Shown: positions 13,334 through 26,899, counted from the stretch's first letter. The stretch: 64,000 nucleotides of DNA from Drosophila persimilis (GCF_003286085.1 NW_020825312.1:5890001-5954000), one strand, 5' to 3'. Notes: a model not told the origin generated them from the sequence alone. Program-made: numbers and translations.

Positions 13334-14552
13334 GTAAGTACAATCCATTGATATCTGTATATCTGTATTGTATGTTTTCAAGGGATTCTTTACATTGAAC
13401 ATGCATGGGAGTATTCCCATATACAGAAAATCAACCGCAAATTACATTTCCGTAACAGTAAACAATTTATTTTGGAACTGTCTTTGGCCTACCTCTGAGG
13501 AGGCTATAAGAACACCGGCGATTATACGTATTTGATATATGCAAATTACTTACGTATGAGTAGATTCTCATTATCCGAGTGGGGACTGGCTCTGGCTCTG
13601 GCCTGGTCCAACTTTTAGTCTTGATTAAATTTCTGATGATGGAATCTGCAGATGATGGCCAGCAGCTACGCCAAAAAAATAAAAAACAACATCAACAAAA
13701 AAACAAAAGAAAAAAAGTAAAAAGGTACCATACCGCAGAGCGACCAAGTTATCAAATTTTTAATTAAATCTTTTGCTTTGATGTGGCCCCCGTCAGAGCT
13801 CGGAAACTTCTTCGGGCCGCTGTCCCCAAGTCCAAGTTTGCGCAAGTGGTTAGCATAATTAGAGCAGACTACAGGGCAGGCCATGGCAGGGCAGACAACA
13901 GGGCAGGGCAGGACAGGGCTGGGCAGGGACAGATTGGCATTGGCCAGCAGCCGCAAAGTATAGGCCGAGCCAGGCCGGGCCGGGCCATACGTCCGGAGTG
14001 CCCGAGCTGGGAACACATTAGTTTCAATTATTTGACATTTTGTACGAATTGCTTTCCAGTCAAAGAAACAGCAACAGAAGCAGCAACAAAAACAGAAACT
14101 TCAAGCAGTTCTGTATAGTTCTCTAATTGAGCCCATCAAAGATGCATAGACAGGGAACGAGTGCGAGTGGGAATGGGAATGGGAATGGTAGTGGGAGAAC
14201 GGGTATTTTGCTATCTGGAAAACGGGGTATGGACGGAGAGACGGTTGCTGTTGCTGTTGCTGTGGCAGGGCAGTGGCAGTGACAGCCAGTCGGCAATCCA
14301 ATATATCTAATATAAATATTTTTGCAGTTGTTTTTCCCCATTCTTTTGTGGGGGATTGGGGTTGGAAAAAGGATTTCCGTTTGCTGCCATCAGCAACATT
14401 GTTTGCTCTCTCCTGCTGTTCTGGCATTTTCTTTTCCCTTTTGTGTATGTACGTGTGTTTGTTCCGTGTGTGTGTTGGCCAATTTAAATAAACATTTCGC
14501 ACCCGTCCTGCCCTGATTCTATTATGGCCAAGCAGCAGTAGAAGCAGCACCA

Positions 14553-14578
14553 GGAGCAGCAGCAGCAGCAGCAGCAGA
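14553..14578. repeat. CAG trinucleotide repeat
   Basis: AGCAGCAGCAGCAGCAGCAG with flanking imperfect units, intronic. Confidence 0.85.
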
Positions 14579-15277
14579 AGAAAAAGCTTGCCTCACGAAC
14601 AAAATCTGTGCAATAGACGGGCGGTCGGGCGGACGGACGGACCCACAGCTCCAACTGTCTGATGATTATTTGTGTTTACTCCCAGGGACGGACTTTGTTT
14701 ATTTCAATCTCTCACACACACTCGCATTAGTCTGGGCAAACAGTCAGGTATATGTATGCGCATTCGTACACTACACACCATATCTATATGGGCCAGACAC
14801 AACACGACTCCGCACACAACACATATCCTCGGTGATTATTTCTTTTTACCTTCTCGTACGAGTAGATGCGGCCATAATTTCTCATTAGGCCAATGGCCAA
14901 GTAAGCGATGCCCTACCCGGCTCTGAAATATGTGCCTGTCGTCTGTCTGGCTTTCTGGTGGTCACACCTTCGGCGCCTTGCCGTCAGTTTTTACCACAAC
15001 GAGCCAAAGAGGAGCCAAAGACGAGCCACAGCCGAAGCCGGCCTAAGTGTGTCAGATCCCCACTGACATATGAGAATTTTCATCAGTAAAGGAATATCAG
15101 CGTTTAAAACAATAGTGTTTAGCATTTTGAAATCCCACTTTACTACTGAAGGTGCGCTTATGCAGAGAGAGTCTAAATTCCGATCGTATGAGCCTTGGAA
15201 ATCAGGCAACAGCAGTACCGCACCGAATCACAAATATGTCCAGATTTCCAACTTGTTCTGGAACTACTTCCGGTGGT

Positions 15278-15289
15278 GCTGCTGCTTCC

Positions 15290-15320
<31 letters not shown>

Positions 15321-15332
15321 CCGCTGCCGCTT
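15278..15332. repeat. CTG/TTG trinucleotide repeat
   Basis: Run of CTGTTGCTG and CTGCTGCTG units, intronic. Confidence 0.85.
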
Positions 15333-17935
15333 GGGCTTCCCCGTTGTTATTGTGGCATAAATTCCTCAGCTTTTATTTATGTATTTTTATTATGACAACT
15401 TTGTTGTTATTTATTTCCCCGCCGCCTGCTGCACGGCTTTCTCTCTCTCTCGCTCTCTGTCCTTTCTTGGCTTATTTGAGGGAATTTAAAGTTTTCTCTG
15501 TGTCTTGGCCTTGTTATTTCTTATGTTGCTGTTGGCCTCCGTCTGCCTCTGCTGCTCCTGCTGCTTGTCCTGTTGTTGGCTGGCAATAATTCCTGTTTAT
15601 GTTCAAATTATTTTCGGCTCTATATAGGAGGGGATATTCGCATCAAGGGAGCACAGTTGGTCAACACTCTAGGACCTCGTTTCGTGCCAAGCTGCAACAA
15701 CTGGCTGGGACTGGGGCTGAGACTGAGACTGAAAAGCGCTGCTCGCTGAAGCTTTTCGGATTTACTTCTGATTGTTACTTACTTCCACCGAAGGTTTATT
15801 TATTTCTCTGAAAAGTTTTACTGCATCAAAACATGTAAATGGAGTGAATTGTCCCTTGTTCGATTGCATTTTCTTTTTAAATATAACTGGTTTCAAGAGG
15901 CAATCGTCTGTGCCTGCCGCGGTCGCTGTGGTGCCCCATTTCGAGGCTCAACTGTGGCTCAACGGTGGATTCTTAGCCAGTTTCCTTTTCCTCTTATTAT
16001 TCCATGACGATCATATGAACATATCGCTGTACTTTAAAGACCTGTTATGATTCTGATGTAGTACATTTTTCGATGATTTTTCAACTACCAAACAAGAATA
16101 AATCGTATCCCAAAGGATCCATCCTATTATCATTTGATATTTAGTTGATATGTATCTTCTTTTAAGAGGTTTCTCTTGAATATTCTGGCTCTCGTAGCAT
16201 ATTTTGCCATCGTACATTCATTGCGTACATATATTGCGGTTCCTTCTGCTGGTTCTTAGGCATCTTCCTGGCTTTGTATTTATAATGTTCATTCCAATTT
16301 GAGTTTACTTTTATAAGCTTGCCACACATTCTCCCAACAGCCCAGCCACCCACTCCATACACACACACAAACACACATGGCCGAAGGAGCAACAATTGTT
16401 GTTCCACGTTGCCATTTTCCATCCCCTTATGTCTTGACGTTCTCATTGCTTTGTCGGCTGGCTCGACTGGCTCCACTGGCTCCTTGCTTGCTTTCCATTG
16501 CTCGCCTTTTCTTAGCTTTTTCTTAGCTTTTCCCATGATTTTCCTTGGCTTTTCTTGTTGTTGTCTGACATGCATTGTTGGCTGTTGTTGTTGTTGTTTT
16601 TGTTATTGTCATAGTAATAAAGGTAATAAAAGTCATTATATTGTGCTGCAGGGGATTATGGTTGGCATTTTTTTGTTGCATACGTATTGTTATTAGACTC
16701 TTTCTCTCACTCTCTCTCATTCCCTTCCTGAAACGTATGTTTCCATGTGTGCATGTGTGTGTGAGTGGTATATGTTTTCGGGTTGTTGCCTCCGCTAAAT
16801 GGTCTACCCACCCACACACCACGCCACACACCCCCCGGCTCTGGTCAGGCTCATAAAATCCAATTCAATTACAAATGAATGAATGCGCGCCTGAATGTAT
16901 GCAATGCCCGGCCACAGCAGACTGTGTGTGTGTCGGCGTGTGTGTGTGTGTGTGTGATAGTACTTTATGCCCGTCCGCCATTATGGCAGCCACAACAGCA
17001 GTTGTGCTGGAAAACGAGGAAAAACACTAAAATTAAATTAGCAAAAATTGTAACAAATTTTACAGAATATCCTCGTTTTTCCCCTTCTTCTTCATTTTTG
17101 CTGCCACTCTTTGTTAATGCTGTCCTGGTTTATGGTTTCGTTTATGACCCGCTTTGGTCGCCTCTTAAATGGTGGATATTTAATGTTTAATGCCATGTCA
17201 TTTATTGCAACCCTGTGCCATTTTCCAGTGCAGGGAAACTTAAAGCAATTTTAAAATCCTTCTACTTCTCTCTCTTTCTCGCTCTCTCTGGTATATCGCT
17301 ATCTCATGCTCAAAGCACAATTAAAAATGGCCATAATTAAATATTTAAAAAACAAAAGTCTTGCTATTTCTTGAGCTTTCGCCTCGTTCTCCTCGTTCTC
17401 CGCGTTCCTTTCTGGTCGGTATTATTCTGGTTGTTGTTTTGGCCTTTGTTTTCCAACAGATTCTGCTATTCTTCTCCTGCTGCTTGTTCTTCTTCCGACA
17501 GAAGTTTTGTGCAACTTTTTGGCCCCTTTGCCCCGCCGCTGGAATTGGAAAATGCTCCAGCAATAATGGCGGCGGCCTCGGAATCGCCATCATTATATTT
17601 AATGCGGCTAACGCATGAGGAGGGGACCGGCCCAGCGCAGCCAAGGAGGGGAGGGGAGCACAATCAAGCAAAAGTCTAAAGTTTTTCAATTTCCAACAAA
17701 CAATTGAGGTATTATCTGGCCAGACCCCGCCCCCCGTTCTCCATAATCCACCAACAAGTCTGGATTTCTGGATGTTTGGGCATGGGTCTGGGAATGGGTT
17801 CGAGTAAAGTTCATTAAAATATTAATTTGCATGTTTGCCTTCTGTACTTTTGTACTTTTGTGCTCATTTCATATTCCATTTCATTCCCAACCACACCATC
17901 TTAATCTTAATCGCTATCCGAATTGCTATCCTCAG

Positions 17936-18103
17936 GTTTGATGTTCTCGTGAATGGCGGAGGAGCGGTCACCCTACAGTTCCAGCGATCCCCGTTCCGCC
18001 CCCTGACGCGCACCGTCTTTGTGCCGTGGAACCGCATCGTAGTCCTGCCGCCCGTCCAGATGCAATTGAGCGATGACGACGAGACCACCAGTCGCAACAT
18101 CAA
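17936..18103 (+). CDS. Ten-a: Ten-a internal exon (carboxypeptidase-like/TTR domain)
   Basis: This 168-nt exon begins with G, which completes Trp from the previous exon, then reads [15 protein letters not shown]. That is nearly the teneurin consensus [15 protein letters not shown] seen in fly Ten-m. It continues through [13 protein letters not shown] and ends inside a Lys codon (AA|G). Donor is CAA|GTAAGT. The following residues, [15 protein letters not shown], differ from Ten-m (IDLVVMSMSEE), supporting assignment to Ten-a rather than Ten-m. The segment is a beta-sandwich in the extracellular core next to the FN-plug. Confidence 0.95.
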
Positions 18104-18173
18104 GTAAGTAGCAGGGAAAGGGATCCACAGGGGATCTACAGGGGAACAGAACTTATGGCTTGCCTGCTTCCAG
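18104..18173 (+). other. Ten-a: Ten-a short intron (70 nt)
   Basis: GTAAGT donor, TGCTTCCAG acceptor. Typical short Drosophila intron. It splits a Lys codon (AA + G). Confidence 0.93.
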
Positions 18174-18366
18174 GGTGGCGCCACTGAATCCGGCCTTGAC
18201 GTTCCTCAACTCCATCCACTACCACACGGCGGATGAGGCCAATGATGCCAGCAAGGTGTGCATGGACCACGACCACGAGAAGCTGCGACCGCAGCTGATC
18301 AGCACTTGGATGCCCAATGGCGTGGGCGCCATGCCCGGCAAGCGGGTTATCTTTGCCGAGACCCAG
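18174..18366 (+). CDS. Ten-a: Ten-a internal exon (conserved C-DHD segment)
   Basis: This 193-nt exon starts with G completing Lys and reads [13 protein letters not shown]. It contains [18 protein letters not shown] and the segment [11 protein letters not shown]. Teneurins share a Cys-x-x-HD(Y/H) box followed by a Trp at this place, before the VIQES/IVQES block. The exon ends on a codon boundary with donor CAG|GTAAGT, so it joins the next exon in phase 0. It encodes extracellular sequence between the carboxypeptidase-like/TTR region and the FN-plug/NHL propeller. Confidence 0.94.
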
Positions 18367-18783
18367 GTAAGTGGCCCCCCTCCTCTCCTCTTAATAGGTG
18401 GGGCTCCTCCTCTTGTCGTGTGGCCATCTCTGTAGAGACATTCTTCGCTCTTGCCCTAATGCCATTCCTAATTAGCGGCCTGGCAGCATCTGGACCGGCG
18501 CAGCGCGCAGTTTTAATTAATTTAAAGTTTGCCTTAATGACATTATAACTTTGCATCTGGCAGTCTGAGCAGGAGCCGGAGCCAGAGCCGGAGCAGGGGC
18601 ATGAGCACGAGAAAGGGCAGCCCTGGCAGGACATTAATTCTGCTTGGAAAGGAGCCCGGGCCCCTACCCGTACCCGTACCCGTACCCGTGTCCGTGCTCG
18701 GGGCACGTTTAATTGCAGCACTCGAGGCTGTCCAGCTGCGGTCCTCTGATGACCTTCTCTCTCTCGCTCTTTGTTTCCCACAG
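18367..18783 (+). other. Ten-a: Ten-a intron (417 nt) with CCCGTA repeat
   Basis: Donor GTAAGT at 18367 and acceptor TTTCCCACAG ending at 18783. The intron contains a perfect CCCGTA hexamer run at about 18665-18690. The open frame running in from 18601 starts inside this intron. Its methionine is not a translation start, because the teneurin match begins exactly at 18784. Confidence 0.9.
18664..18691. repeat. CCCGTA hexamer array
   Basis: Four perfect CCCGTA units, the complement of GGGTAC-type arrays, inside a 417-nt Ten-a intron. Confidence 0.9.
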
Positions 18784-20168
18784 ATTGTCCAGGAGTCCAT
18801 ACAGATACCCGGCTCGGACCTGCACCTCACCTACCAGTCGTCGCAGGCATCGGGCTACCTGAGCATCGTCCGCATGCGACTGACCTCGGAGACGATACCC
18901 ACGACCCTGACCCATGTGCACGTGGGCGTGGAGATCGAGGGGGCGCTGCACGTGAAGACGTACGAGGCGGACCCCAACCTGATCCACACGTTCGCGTGGA
19001 ACAAGCGCAACGTGTACCGCCAAAAGGTGTACGGCGTGACGATCGCCCGGATATCGGTGGGCTACCAGCACACCACCTGCCAGACGCCCGTCTGGATTAC
19101 CCAGACAGCCAAGCTACAGGGCTACGACGTGGACATCTCGGACATTGGCGGCTGGGGGCTGGACATCCACCACCACTATAACTTCCACGAGGGGATCCTG
19201 CAGAAGGGCGACGGCAGTACGCTGCACATGAAGGAGTACCCGCGCACCGTCAAGGTGGTGATGGGCACCGGCCTGCAGCGGCCCCTCAACTGTCCAGACT
19301 ACTGCAATGGGGTGGCCAAGGACGCCAAGTTGCTGACTCCCATCGCCCTGGCCACCGGCCCCGATGGCAGCCTCTACGTGGGCGACTTCAACCTGGTGCG
19401 CCGCATCACGCCCGACGGCAAGGTGTTCACCATCCTCCAGCTGAGTGCCACCCAGGTCTCGTACCAGTACTACCTGGCCGTGTCGCCCGCCGACGGGCAC
19501 CTGTACATCTCCGACCCAGAGCGCCACCAGATTCTGCGTCTGCTGCGCCTCGAGAAAGTCAAGGACCCGAGCATCAACAGCGACCCGGTGGTGGGCAGCG
19601 GCCAGCGGTGCATCCCCGGCGATGAGGGCAACTGCGGCGACAGCGGACCCGCCCTAATGGCGCGACTCTCCCACCCCAAGGGGCTGGCAATTGCCGCGGA
19701 CCGCACGATGTATATCGCGGACGGCACTAACATCCGGGCCGTCGACTCCAAGGGCATCATCCACACCCTGATCGGCCACCATGGCCATCACAATCACTGG
19801 AGCCCGGCGCCTTGCACCGGCACCCTGATGGCCAACCAGGCGCAGCTCCAGTGGCCCACCGGCCTGGCCCTCAGCCCCCTGGACGGGTCGCTGCACTTCA
19901 TCGACGACCGCCTCGTGCTGCGCCTCACCTCGGACATGAAGATCCGCGTGGTGGCCGGCACCCCGCTGCACTGCAGCAACAACGGACAGGACAGCCGCGT
20001 TAACAAAACAGCCACCGACAACGTCCTAGGCACCGTGCTGGCCATGGCCTTCTCGCCCTTCGGCGCTCTCTACATAGCGGACAGCGACTCGCGACGCATC
20101 AACTCCATTCGAGTGGTGGACACGGCTGGAAACATGAGATACTTTGCCGGCAAGCAGGAGGGCACTGG
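18784..20168 (+). CDS. Ten-a: Ten-a exon: FN-plug and most of the NHL beta-propeller
   Basis: The exon has 1385 nt, 461 complete codons plus two bases, with strong GC3 bias. Codons 1 to about 147 match the teneurin FN-plug region: [10 protein letters not shown], the [11 protein letters not shown] block, and [19 protein letters not shown]. From about codon 150 comes the six-bladed NHL propeller, with [16 protein letters not shown] (about codon 200), [52 protein letters not shown] and [17 protein letters not shown]. These are blade-repeat hallmarks. The NHL domain of teneurins mediates homophilic and heterophilic contacts. The exon ends in EGTG with donor GG|GTAAGT, splitting Gly. Confidence 0.97.
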
Positions 20169-22660
20169 GTAAGTACACATCTGCCATTGAGTCACGAGGA
20201 TCTTTACATAGGTTGGAGATAGATGTACAGCTTATCAGGGCTTGGAATATATACATCCTTAAACTTGTTTCACACCAAAACTGTGTAGTATTGAGGGCTC
20301 TAGCTAGATAAAGAGACTTTATTTTTCATTTTCCAGACCCTTTGGTGTTGATAACTTGTTAATAAAAACAAACTGAACATGTTTCCCAACCATAGAGCAC
20401 CATTTCTGTTCCTTTATCGATCATTTTCCACCAATATACGTGGGAGGTCATGAGAAAAAGGCATAAATCTGAGTAGCGGGTGTCGGATACATTCCACTAT
20501 CGCATTCATGTTTGTTTTCACACTCAAATATTGACTGGGCCCGGGTCAACATGACTGCCAATGTGGTCGAAGCACCGCCGCTGGACTAAACTCAATTCGA
20601 TTGCATGGTGCATGGAGCATGGTGCATGAAGCATGGGGCAGTGGGAAGGGGGCTGGGGGAATGGGGAAAGGGGAAAGGGGCACGCGGCTGAATAGAACAG
20701 AAAACTGAAGCGGAGCTGGGTTTGACTCCACTCGGACTTGTTTATGCGCATACTTGACCCAATTAAGTGAACTCCGGGCTATTTGCATATTGCCGAGCGA
20801 TATCACCCAATTTTTCAAAATGTCTACCACCAACGACAAACGGGACACATACACACACACACACACATGCACTCACAAACGCAGTGGTAGAGGGTTAGCC
20901 GAGAATATAGGGGATATAGCGAGGCACAGCAATGGACGACAGAGTGGGCATAAATAATAAAAAATTCAGCAAGAGCAGCACAAAATATCCAATGCACCAA
21001 AACGGCCATAAATGTCATGCCAACTAGGCAAATGCCCCAAAGAGTGTCTATCTACCTCTCTCTATCTCGCTCTCGCTCTCCCTCTCTCTGTCCCTGTCTC
21101 TCTCCTGCTATGCGTTACCTCTTTCGATGTGGAGCGGAGCTCTGTTAACTTTATTTGACTTTATTAACCCGTTTTGAAGGCATCGGAAACGGTGACCAGA
21201 AATTAATTGGAATTCTCACATTGGGGAATTTCATTGTCTGATTTTTCATGGGCTCCTCCTGTACTATACAACTAGTGTATGTATGTGTGTTTGTGTGTGT
21301 GTGGACCAGAAGCACTAAAGCCATTTGCATTGCTGCATTGATTAAATCGCGGTGGGGATACCGGGGACACATTCATGATGCAGCAGCAGCAGTCAATGAA
21401 CTTCCCTTTCTGGGGCAATCGAGTCAAAAATTTAAGAGAAAAGAGAAAGAAAAGTATTTTCGGGTTCAGTGTTGGACAGCGTCGCGCAGGGTTGGTACCA
21501 TATCAGAAGTGTTTTCAGGGCGGATGTGAAATAGATTTTTGAATATGAAATAAGGATAAAACGTGTAGGATTATAGCCAAAACGATCAGCTCGAGAAAAA
21601 CAAGTGAAAAAATCGAATAGGGAATATACTCGCCTGAAATGGCATTCAGAAGTTGAGCACAAGAATCGATGTACTAAATCGGAAGTACGCATCACGGGTA
21701 GTGGCTATCCCTATCGGTATATCATGAAAGGCTTAGTCGGCTACCACCACACACACACACACAGAGGGGAAAAAAAGACGTGGAGTGAGGTCCAGCCCGG
21801 CAGCCCGTACTCTACTTTTATGAGCCCCTCCGATTTACATCGCAAATTTTACACTAAACCAATTAATTTGGTTCTTTGAGTGGCGTCCAAAAAAACGGAG
21901 TGGTTGCTGAAAATTGACGGGACCGGGACCCGAGAGGGGAATTATGAGGGGAGGAGGGAGCAGAAGTAGAAGATAGGTGGGGGTGGGGATAGCCAGCGAG
22001 TGAACCAACAATTTGTGCAACTTTATTCAGTTCCGGACGAGGGTCCACAGTTTATTTAAGCAAATAGAATTCCAGGGAGCACTTTTATATGGGCACCGAA
22101 CCAGGGGTCATGGGAATGGCATCAGGTGCCGGAGGGGTCCAACCGGAGGTGGAGTTGGAGGTGGAGGTGGGATCCGGATGGATGGTGGGTCAGTGGGATG
22201 GGGGACAGTACGGAGGCGTGGCCACCAGACGTGGCAAAGTAATTAGCGGCCGTCGCGCCACAGACAGAAACTATAAATCAACTTTTTTTTACCCCCTTTT
22301 TCGTTTTATTGTTGTCTTGGGTCCTTTTTCTTCGTCTCCGGTTTTCTTGTGTGTGTGTCCGTATCCGTTTCCGTCTCTCTGTCGGTGTCTGCTGTGTGGG
22401 CGTGTCCAGCGATAAGCGAGCCACCGGGCTCCCCCTTACTTTAGACTTTGGAATGTTTATCGAACAAACAATGTCATCATAAATACGCGTTCCGGGTAGG
22501 AACAGCAGCAGCACCGGCACCGGCAGCGGCAGCGCCAGCGGCAGATAGGGGTGCGACCAGGGATAGTCAGGAGATGAGGAAGGGCCTAGCAAAACCCATT
22601 TCCTGTTGCACCACTAACTCTCAATCTATCCATCCATCTATCTTACCGTAACCCGAGCAG
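20169..22660 (+). other. Ten-a: Ten-a intron (2492 nt)
   Basis: Donor GTAAGT at 20169 and acceptor CCCGAGCAG ending at 22660. It contains CT-rich and AC-rich simple repeats and no recognised coding segment. The split Gly codon (GG + C) is restored across it. Confidence 0.92.
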
Positions 22661-23199
22661 CTCCCAGACCTGCGAGTGCGCCATTGGCACCGGCAGCAAC
22701 GGCAGCTCGGCCTCGGCCGGACTAGGCGGGGCCAGTGGTGGCGCCTACTCGACGACCGTGAACCCGACACGCAATAATGGCGGCACCACCCCGACGACCC
22801 CGGCGGGCGGAAACGGAAACAACGGCAGCGCTTCTGCCTCCACCTCGCTCCCCACGGGCAACGGCAGCTCCGCGGCCTGCATCTGTCCTGGTGGCATCGG
22901 CATCGGCACGCTCTCAGGCTCTGGCTCTAGTTCCGGCTCCGGCGCGGGCACAGGCAACGGCGGCGGTACCCTGGCCAGCATCGTCGGCGGCGGCAGTCTC
23001 ATGTCTACAGGACCCACCACTACCACCACCGTGCTCTTGGGGGCGAAGACCACGGCCTCGGGCATCGGCAGCGGTGCGACCCTCAACGACGACGGAACCC
23101 TAAGCAACGCCGAGACCCTGCTCTCCTCGAACGCCCGCTTCCAGGCTATCTCGGCCATTGCCGTGGCCCAGGACGGCGTCATCAATGTGGCAGATCAAG
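22661..23199 (+). CDS. Ten-a: Ten-a exon: cysteine pairs, Gly/Ser-rich insert, last NHL blade
   Basis: The 539-nt exon starts with C completing Gly, then [11 protein letters not shown], the equivalent of the Ten-m cysteine cluster KCNCLERGCDC. The second Cys pair (ACICPGG) comes only about 65-70 codons later. Gly/Ser/Thr/Asn-rich low-complexity sequence lies between and after the pairs. The end, [20 protein letters not shown], is the last propeller blade (Ten-m FNTIAALAVTPDSHVHIADQ). Donor is AAG|GTGAGT, and the last base G joins GA of the next exon to give Gly. The low-complexity stretch makes this exon much longer than the Ten-m equivalent. Open frame, splice phases and both conserved ends show it is coding. 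Confidence 0.93.
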
Positions 23200-26100
23200 G
23201 TGAGTGGATTTTAAATGATACTTATCAAATTTATAAATTATATATCTAAGTTTATGTTAGTCAATTGGACATATAGAAAATACCGAATCGATTTGGTGGG
23301 ATTCGGTGGGAATCGGTATTCGTTTATGGGTTTTTCATCTCGCTCACTCTCCATTTGGTTTTCTGGTAGAGAGAATCAGCAAGTAATGCACTTCTTTTCT
23401 GTTTTTTAAAGAGCATTAAAGAGGCATGAGTAGAGCAGTCATTTTATGAACATTGAAGAAGTTTCATACAAGGCTATAATAACTAGCTTCTAAATATCTC
23501 CCTGATATCTAGCATATTTTCGGTTTTGGTATCAACCGAATCACATTCCACACTCAAATAGATACCCATTGGGTCGTACACTTTTACTGGTATACCCTGG
23601 TATTCCTTATTTAATAATATAGTATACACTTATACATATGTACTTATATTCCCCATATACGTATATACTGTCATCAGATATATAAAAATTAGTCATCCTC
23701 CCACGCTGTGTGGCACGGCAGAAGCAAATTGTACACAACCCCCGACACATTCGCATGGAAAATGGAACATTTCCTTTGGCAAATTTTCCACTTCTGCTTT
23801 TGCTCCTTATTCACCATTGTTCTTTTTGTGTGTGTGTATGCGAGTGTTAACAAGCGGTAAAGAGGGAGCGAAAATAGGACGTGGGGAAAAACAAAAAATG
23901 TTAACTGCTGGCACAAGAAATACCAAAAATATGTAATCGAAGTTCGGAATATTGCAAAACAAAAAAAAAAGCAAGAACATTGCAAAGAAAATTATATGTA
24001 CAAAAAAAATAATGATGACAGCTACAACAATAAGACAATAACAACAACAACAATACCACAACATAACCTTAAGAAGAATTACAACAACAATCTGAAGAAC
24101 ACCAGAAATAACAGCCACAAATAAAATACAAGAAGGAAAATTACTGAAACAAAAAACCTGACTTGAGGGCAACCACAAAATGATATTTTTTAGTTCACAA
24201 ACATTTAAGAACAAAAAAAGCTAACAATAAAGCTAACGAAATCAACTATAAACCATGTGAAAAACTCAACAACAGATTCTATAATTAACTTTTAAACTAA
24301 ACCTTAGCAGCAACGTGTACAGTGAGCTCAACAACAACAACAAATGTACAACAGACTCAACAATACACTCAACGACAACCAGACCAGCAAATTCTTTAAA
24401 AATAAAAAAGCTCAATAGCGACATATTTAAAAAACTCAACAACTCCAACAACAAGGGAACAAACGGCGGCAGAAACATCGCTGAACAATGAAAAAGCATC
24501 GAAGGAACAAGCAATTGCTGTTGTAATTGGCCATTATGTCGCTCGAATGTCGAAGACTGGGGTGGGGTGTGTACCCCAGGGAGAAAAGGACCCAGTGGGG
24601 CCGGAATGGGGATGGGACTGTAATCGAAGGTACTCGAGGAGTTGGAGAGTCCTGAAAAGGAAAAAGCGAAACCAATTTCCGTTACAATTCGAACGAGGAC
24701 AAATTAGGACCCACACACACACAAACACACACCCACACACCCACAGGTAGCACCCGCTCTTCAGCGGAAGAGGGAGAAGGCGAAACACAAAACAAAATGG
24801 CTGCCAATAAGTGAAAGAAAAAGCGGGAGAGAGAGAGCGAGAGAAGAAGCCAAATGTGAAAGCGTAAGCGAAAGCTCAAAAAACATCGAAGGTATAAATT
24901 TGAGTGCATTAGCAAAGCGTAATTTGATAAGACCAAAAACGTAATTAATAAATTTCCACAATGGGAGAGGGTGGATGGATACGGATGGATAGATGGGTGG
25001 TTGGATGGACTGGTGTGGACTGGAGTGGAGTACGGCTCTCGCACTCCGGCGCTAACGATGGGTCGCACAGACTGCCGGATGGACAAAGGGTGGTACGACC
25101 ATTCAGTGGCGTCGAATGCCAGGCAACGCAAATTAATGACGAGCCAGACATGGGGGTCGGGGTTGTTGCTGGGCAGAGGCTTCTGCTGAGGCTCCCAGTG
25201 GCCATGGCCATGGCCATGGCAGGGGCAGGGGCAGGAGATGAAGCCGTGGAAAGCAAATCAATGGCCATAATTAATCAAGTTTTAGTCGTCGACATTGCTG
25301 TGCGGGGGTGGGGAGCCTGGGAACACGTGTGAGTGATTGCTGCCCAGTGTCTCTACCACTGCCCTCCCCCCCCCCCCGTTTCTTTCGCTCTCCCTCGCTT
25401 TCTGCAAAAGTGTGAAAAGCGAAAAAGTGAAAATCAATCTTATTACCTACGCGGAATCGAATTGGCCAACTTTACCTTCCACCCCGAATCTTCAGACCCA
25501 ACTCAAGACCCACATCCCACATCCCATATACCAGCCCCAGCCGTAACCCACTCCGCCCCTGAAACACATTAATCAACAGTCTGCTGATGTCTTCTATGCG
25601 AGTGTGTGTGTGTGTATGGGTTTGTGTATACTCGTAGATATATGTGAATATACATAAATGCACCCCGTGTGTCCGCTCGGAGGCTTAGCTCAAAGTTTAT
25701 GATGCTTCCCCATTGACGCTTTGCCGCTGGAGCCTCCACGCTTTGCTCCACGCAAATAAGCTTCATTAAAAGCTCACAGCTTAAGTGGAGTGCGTGCTCT
25801 TCTGCCCCACCTCCCCGCTAGGGGTACGTGTGAATGTGTGCCAATGTGTGTGTGTGTGGGTAGCATTAATTACGCTGCCAAGAATAGCCAGAGGGAGGGT
25901 CCAACAAATGGGAATGTATTGAATGCATTCGAAAATATTCACAAATGGACGGACGGATGGAAGGACAGAAAACACACCCATCAACATTTCGGAATCAATA
26001 AGTCAATACGAGTATCTATGGAATCACGCTTCTATTTATGAAATGATGAAATTTTTTAAGTGTAGTAATATTATGTCGAAATACTTTCCATCGATTGATG

Positions 26101-26875
26101 TACCATTGGTGCTACCTCTTGGGCTACAAGATCGTCTGTCTCCTCCAAGAAGCTCAGCTGTGAGACATATTCTCACTTCCAGTGCAATCCATCAACGCGG
26201 TTGAGTCTCTATCGCTTGGACATATGTCAGAATGTCCATGAAGACTTAAAGCATAGAGAGAGGAGAGTGATAGAGTCCGTAAAAACAAAACCCCCTCGAA
26301 AGCGGGGGCCCACAGCCAACACAGCAACACACAATCGGTGACACAATGGTGGGAACGGAACCCTTTGCACTGGGCACAAACAAGTTGTTCAGTTTATGGG
26401 GCCATTACATTACATTACAGCAGCCACCATACTCAGAGAGGTGGTGGTGGGGTCAGGACAAGTGGTTCTGGTGGTTCAACCTCCAGCGGAGTGTCACACA
26501 TTTATTGCATTGAAATTCGCTCAATCGTTGCCCTGGCGCCCTGGCGCCCAGCCAAAGACCCCTAGACGCAGCCCAGCCACAGCCACAGCCCCCACCCACC
26601 CGGCACCACCCGAAGCGACTAAACCAGGCCACACCCAACAACAGTCCCAATTACAGTCCGGTTGAGTCCTCCCACGAATACCCGAAACCCAAACGCTCCT
26701 CTAAAATGAGACCGTAATGGCTTACGCTCCAACTGCGCCTGGAGCAGGAGCAGGAGCAGGAGGACGTCAGGGATGTGTCTCGGATGGAGATGGTGGCGGT
26801 GTGGTTCGGCGCGCGCTGCGTCCGGGTAAATGAACTGTAACGCAATCAAATCAACACTGCCAGACCGCAGTCCCA

Positions 26876-26899
26876 ATCCCAATCCCAATCCCAATCCCC
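26876..26899. repeat. CCCAAT hexamer array
   Basis: Four to five CCCAAT units in the last Ten-a intron. Confidence 0.9.

Larger units (their letters stand above)
13334..17935 (+). other. Ten-a: Ten-a intron (4602 nt)
   Basis: GTAAGT donor at 13334 and ATCCTCAG acceptor ending at 17935. It contains CAG repeats near 14.56 kb, CTG repeats near 15.29 kb, and many TG/TC tracts. No coding sequence was recognised on either strand. The flanking exons join in frame across it. Confidence 0.9.

Noticed and set aside
18601-18783. Met-initiated start for the Ten-a exon at 18601
   Set aside because: Lies in a 417-nt intron with good donor and acceptor; teneurin similarity begins exactly at 18784.
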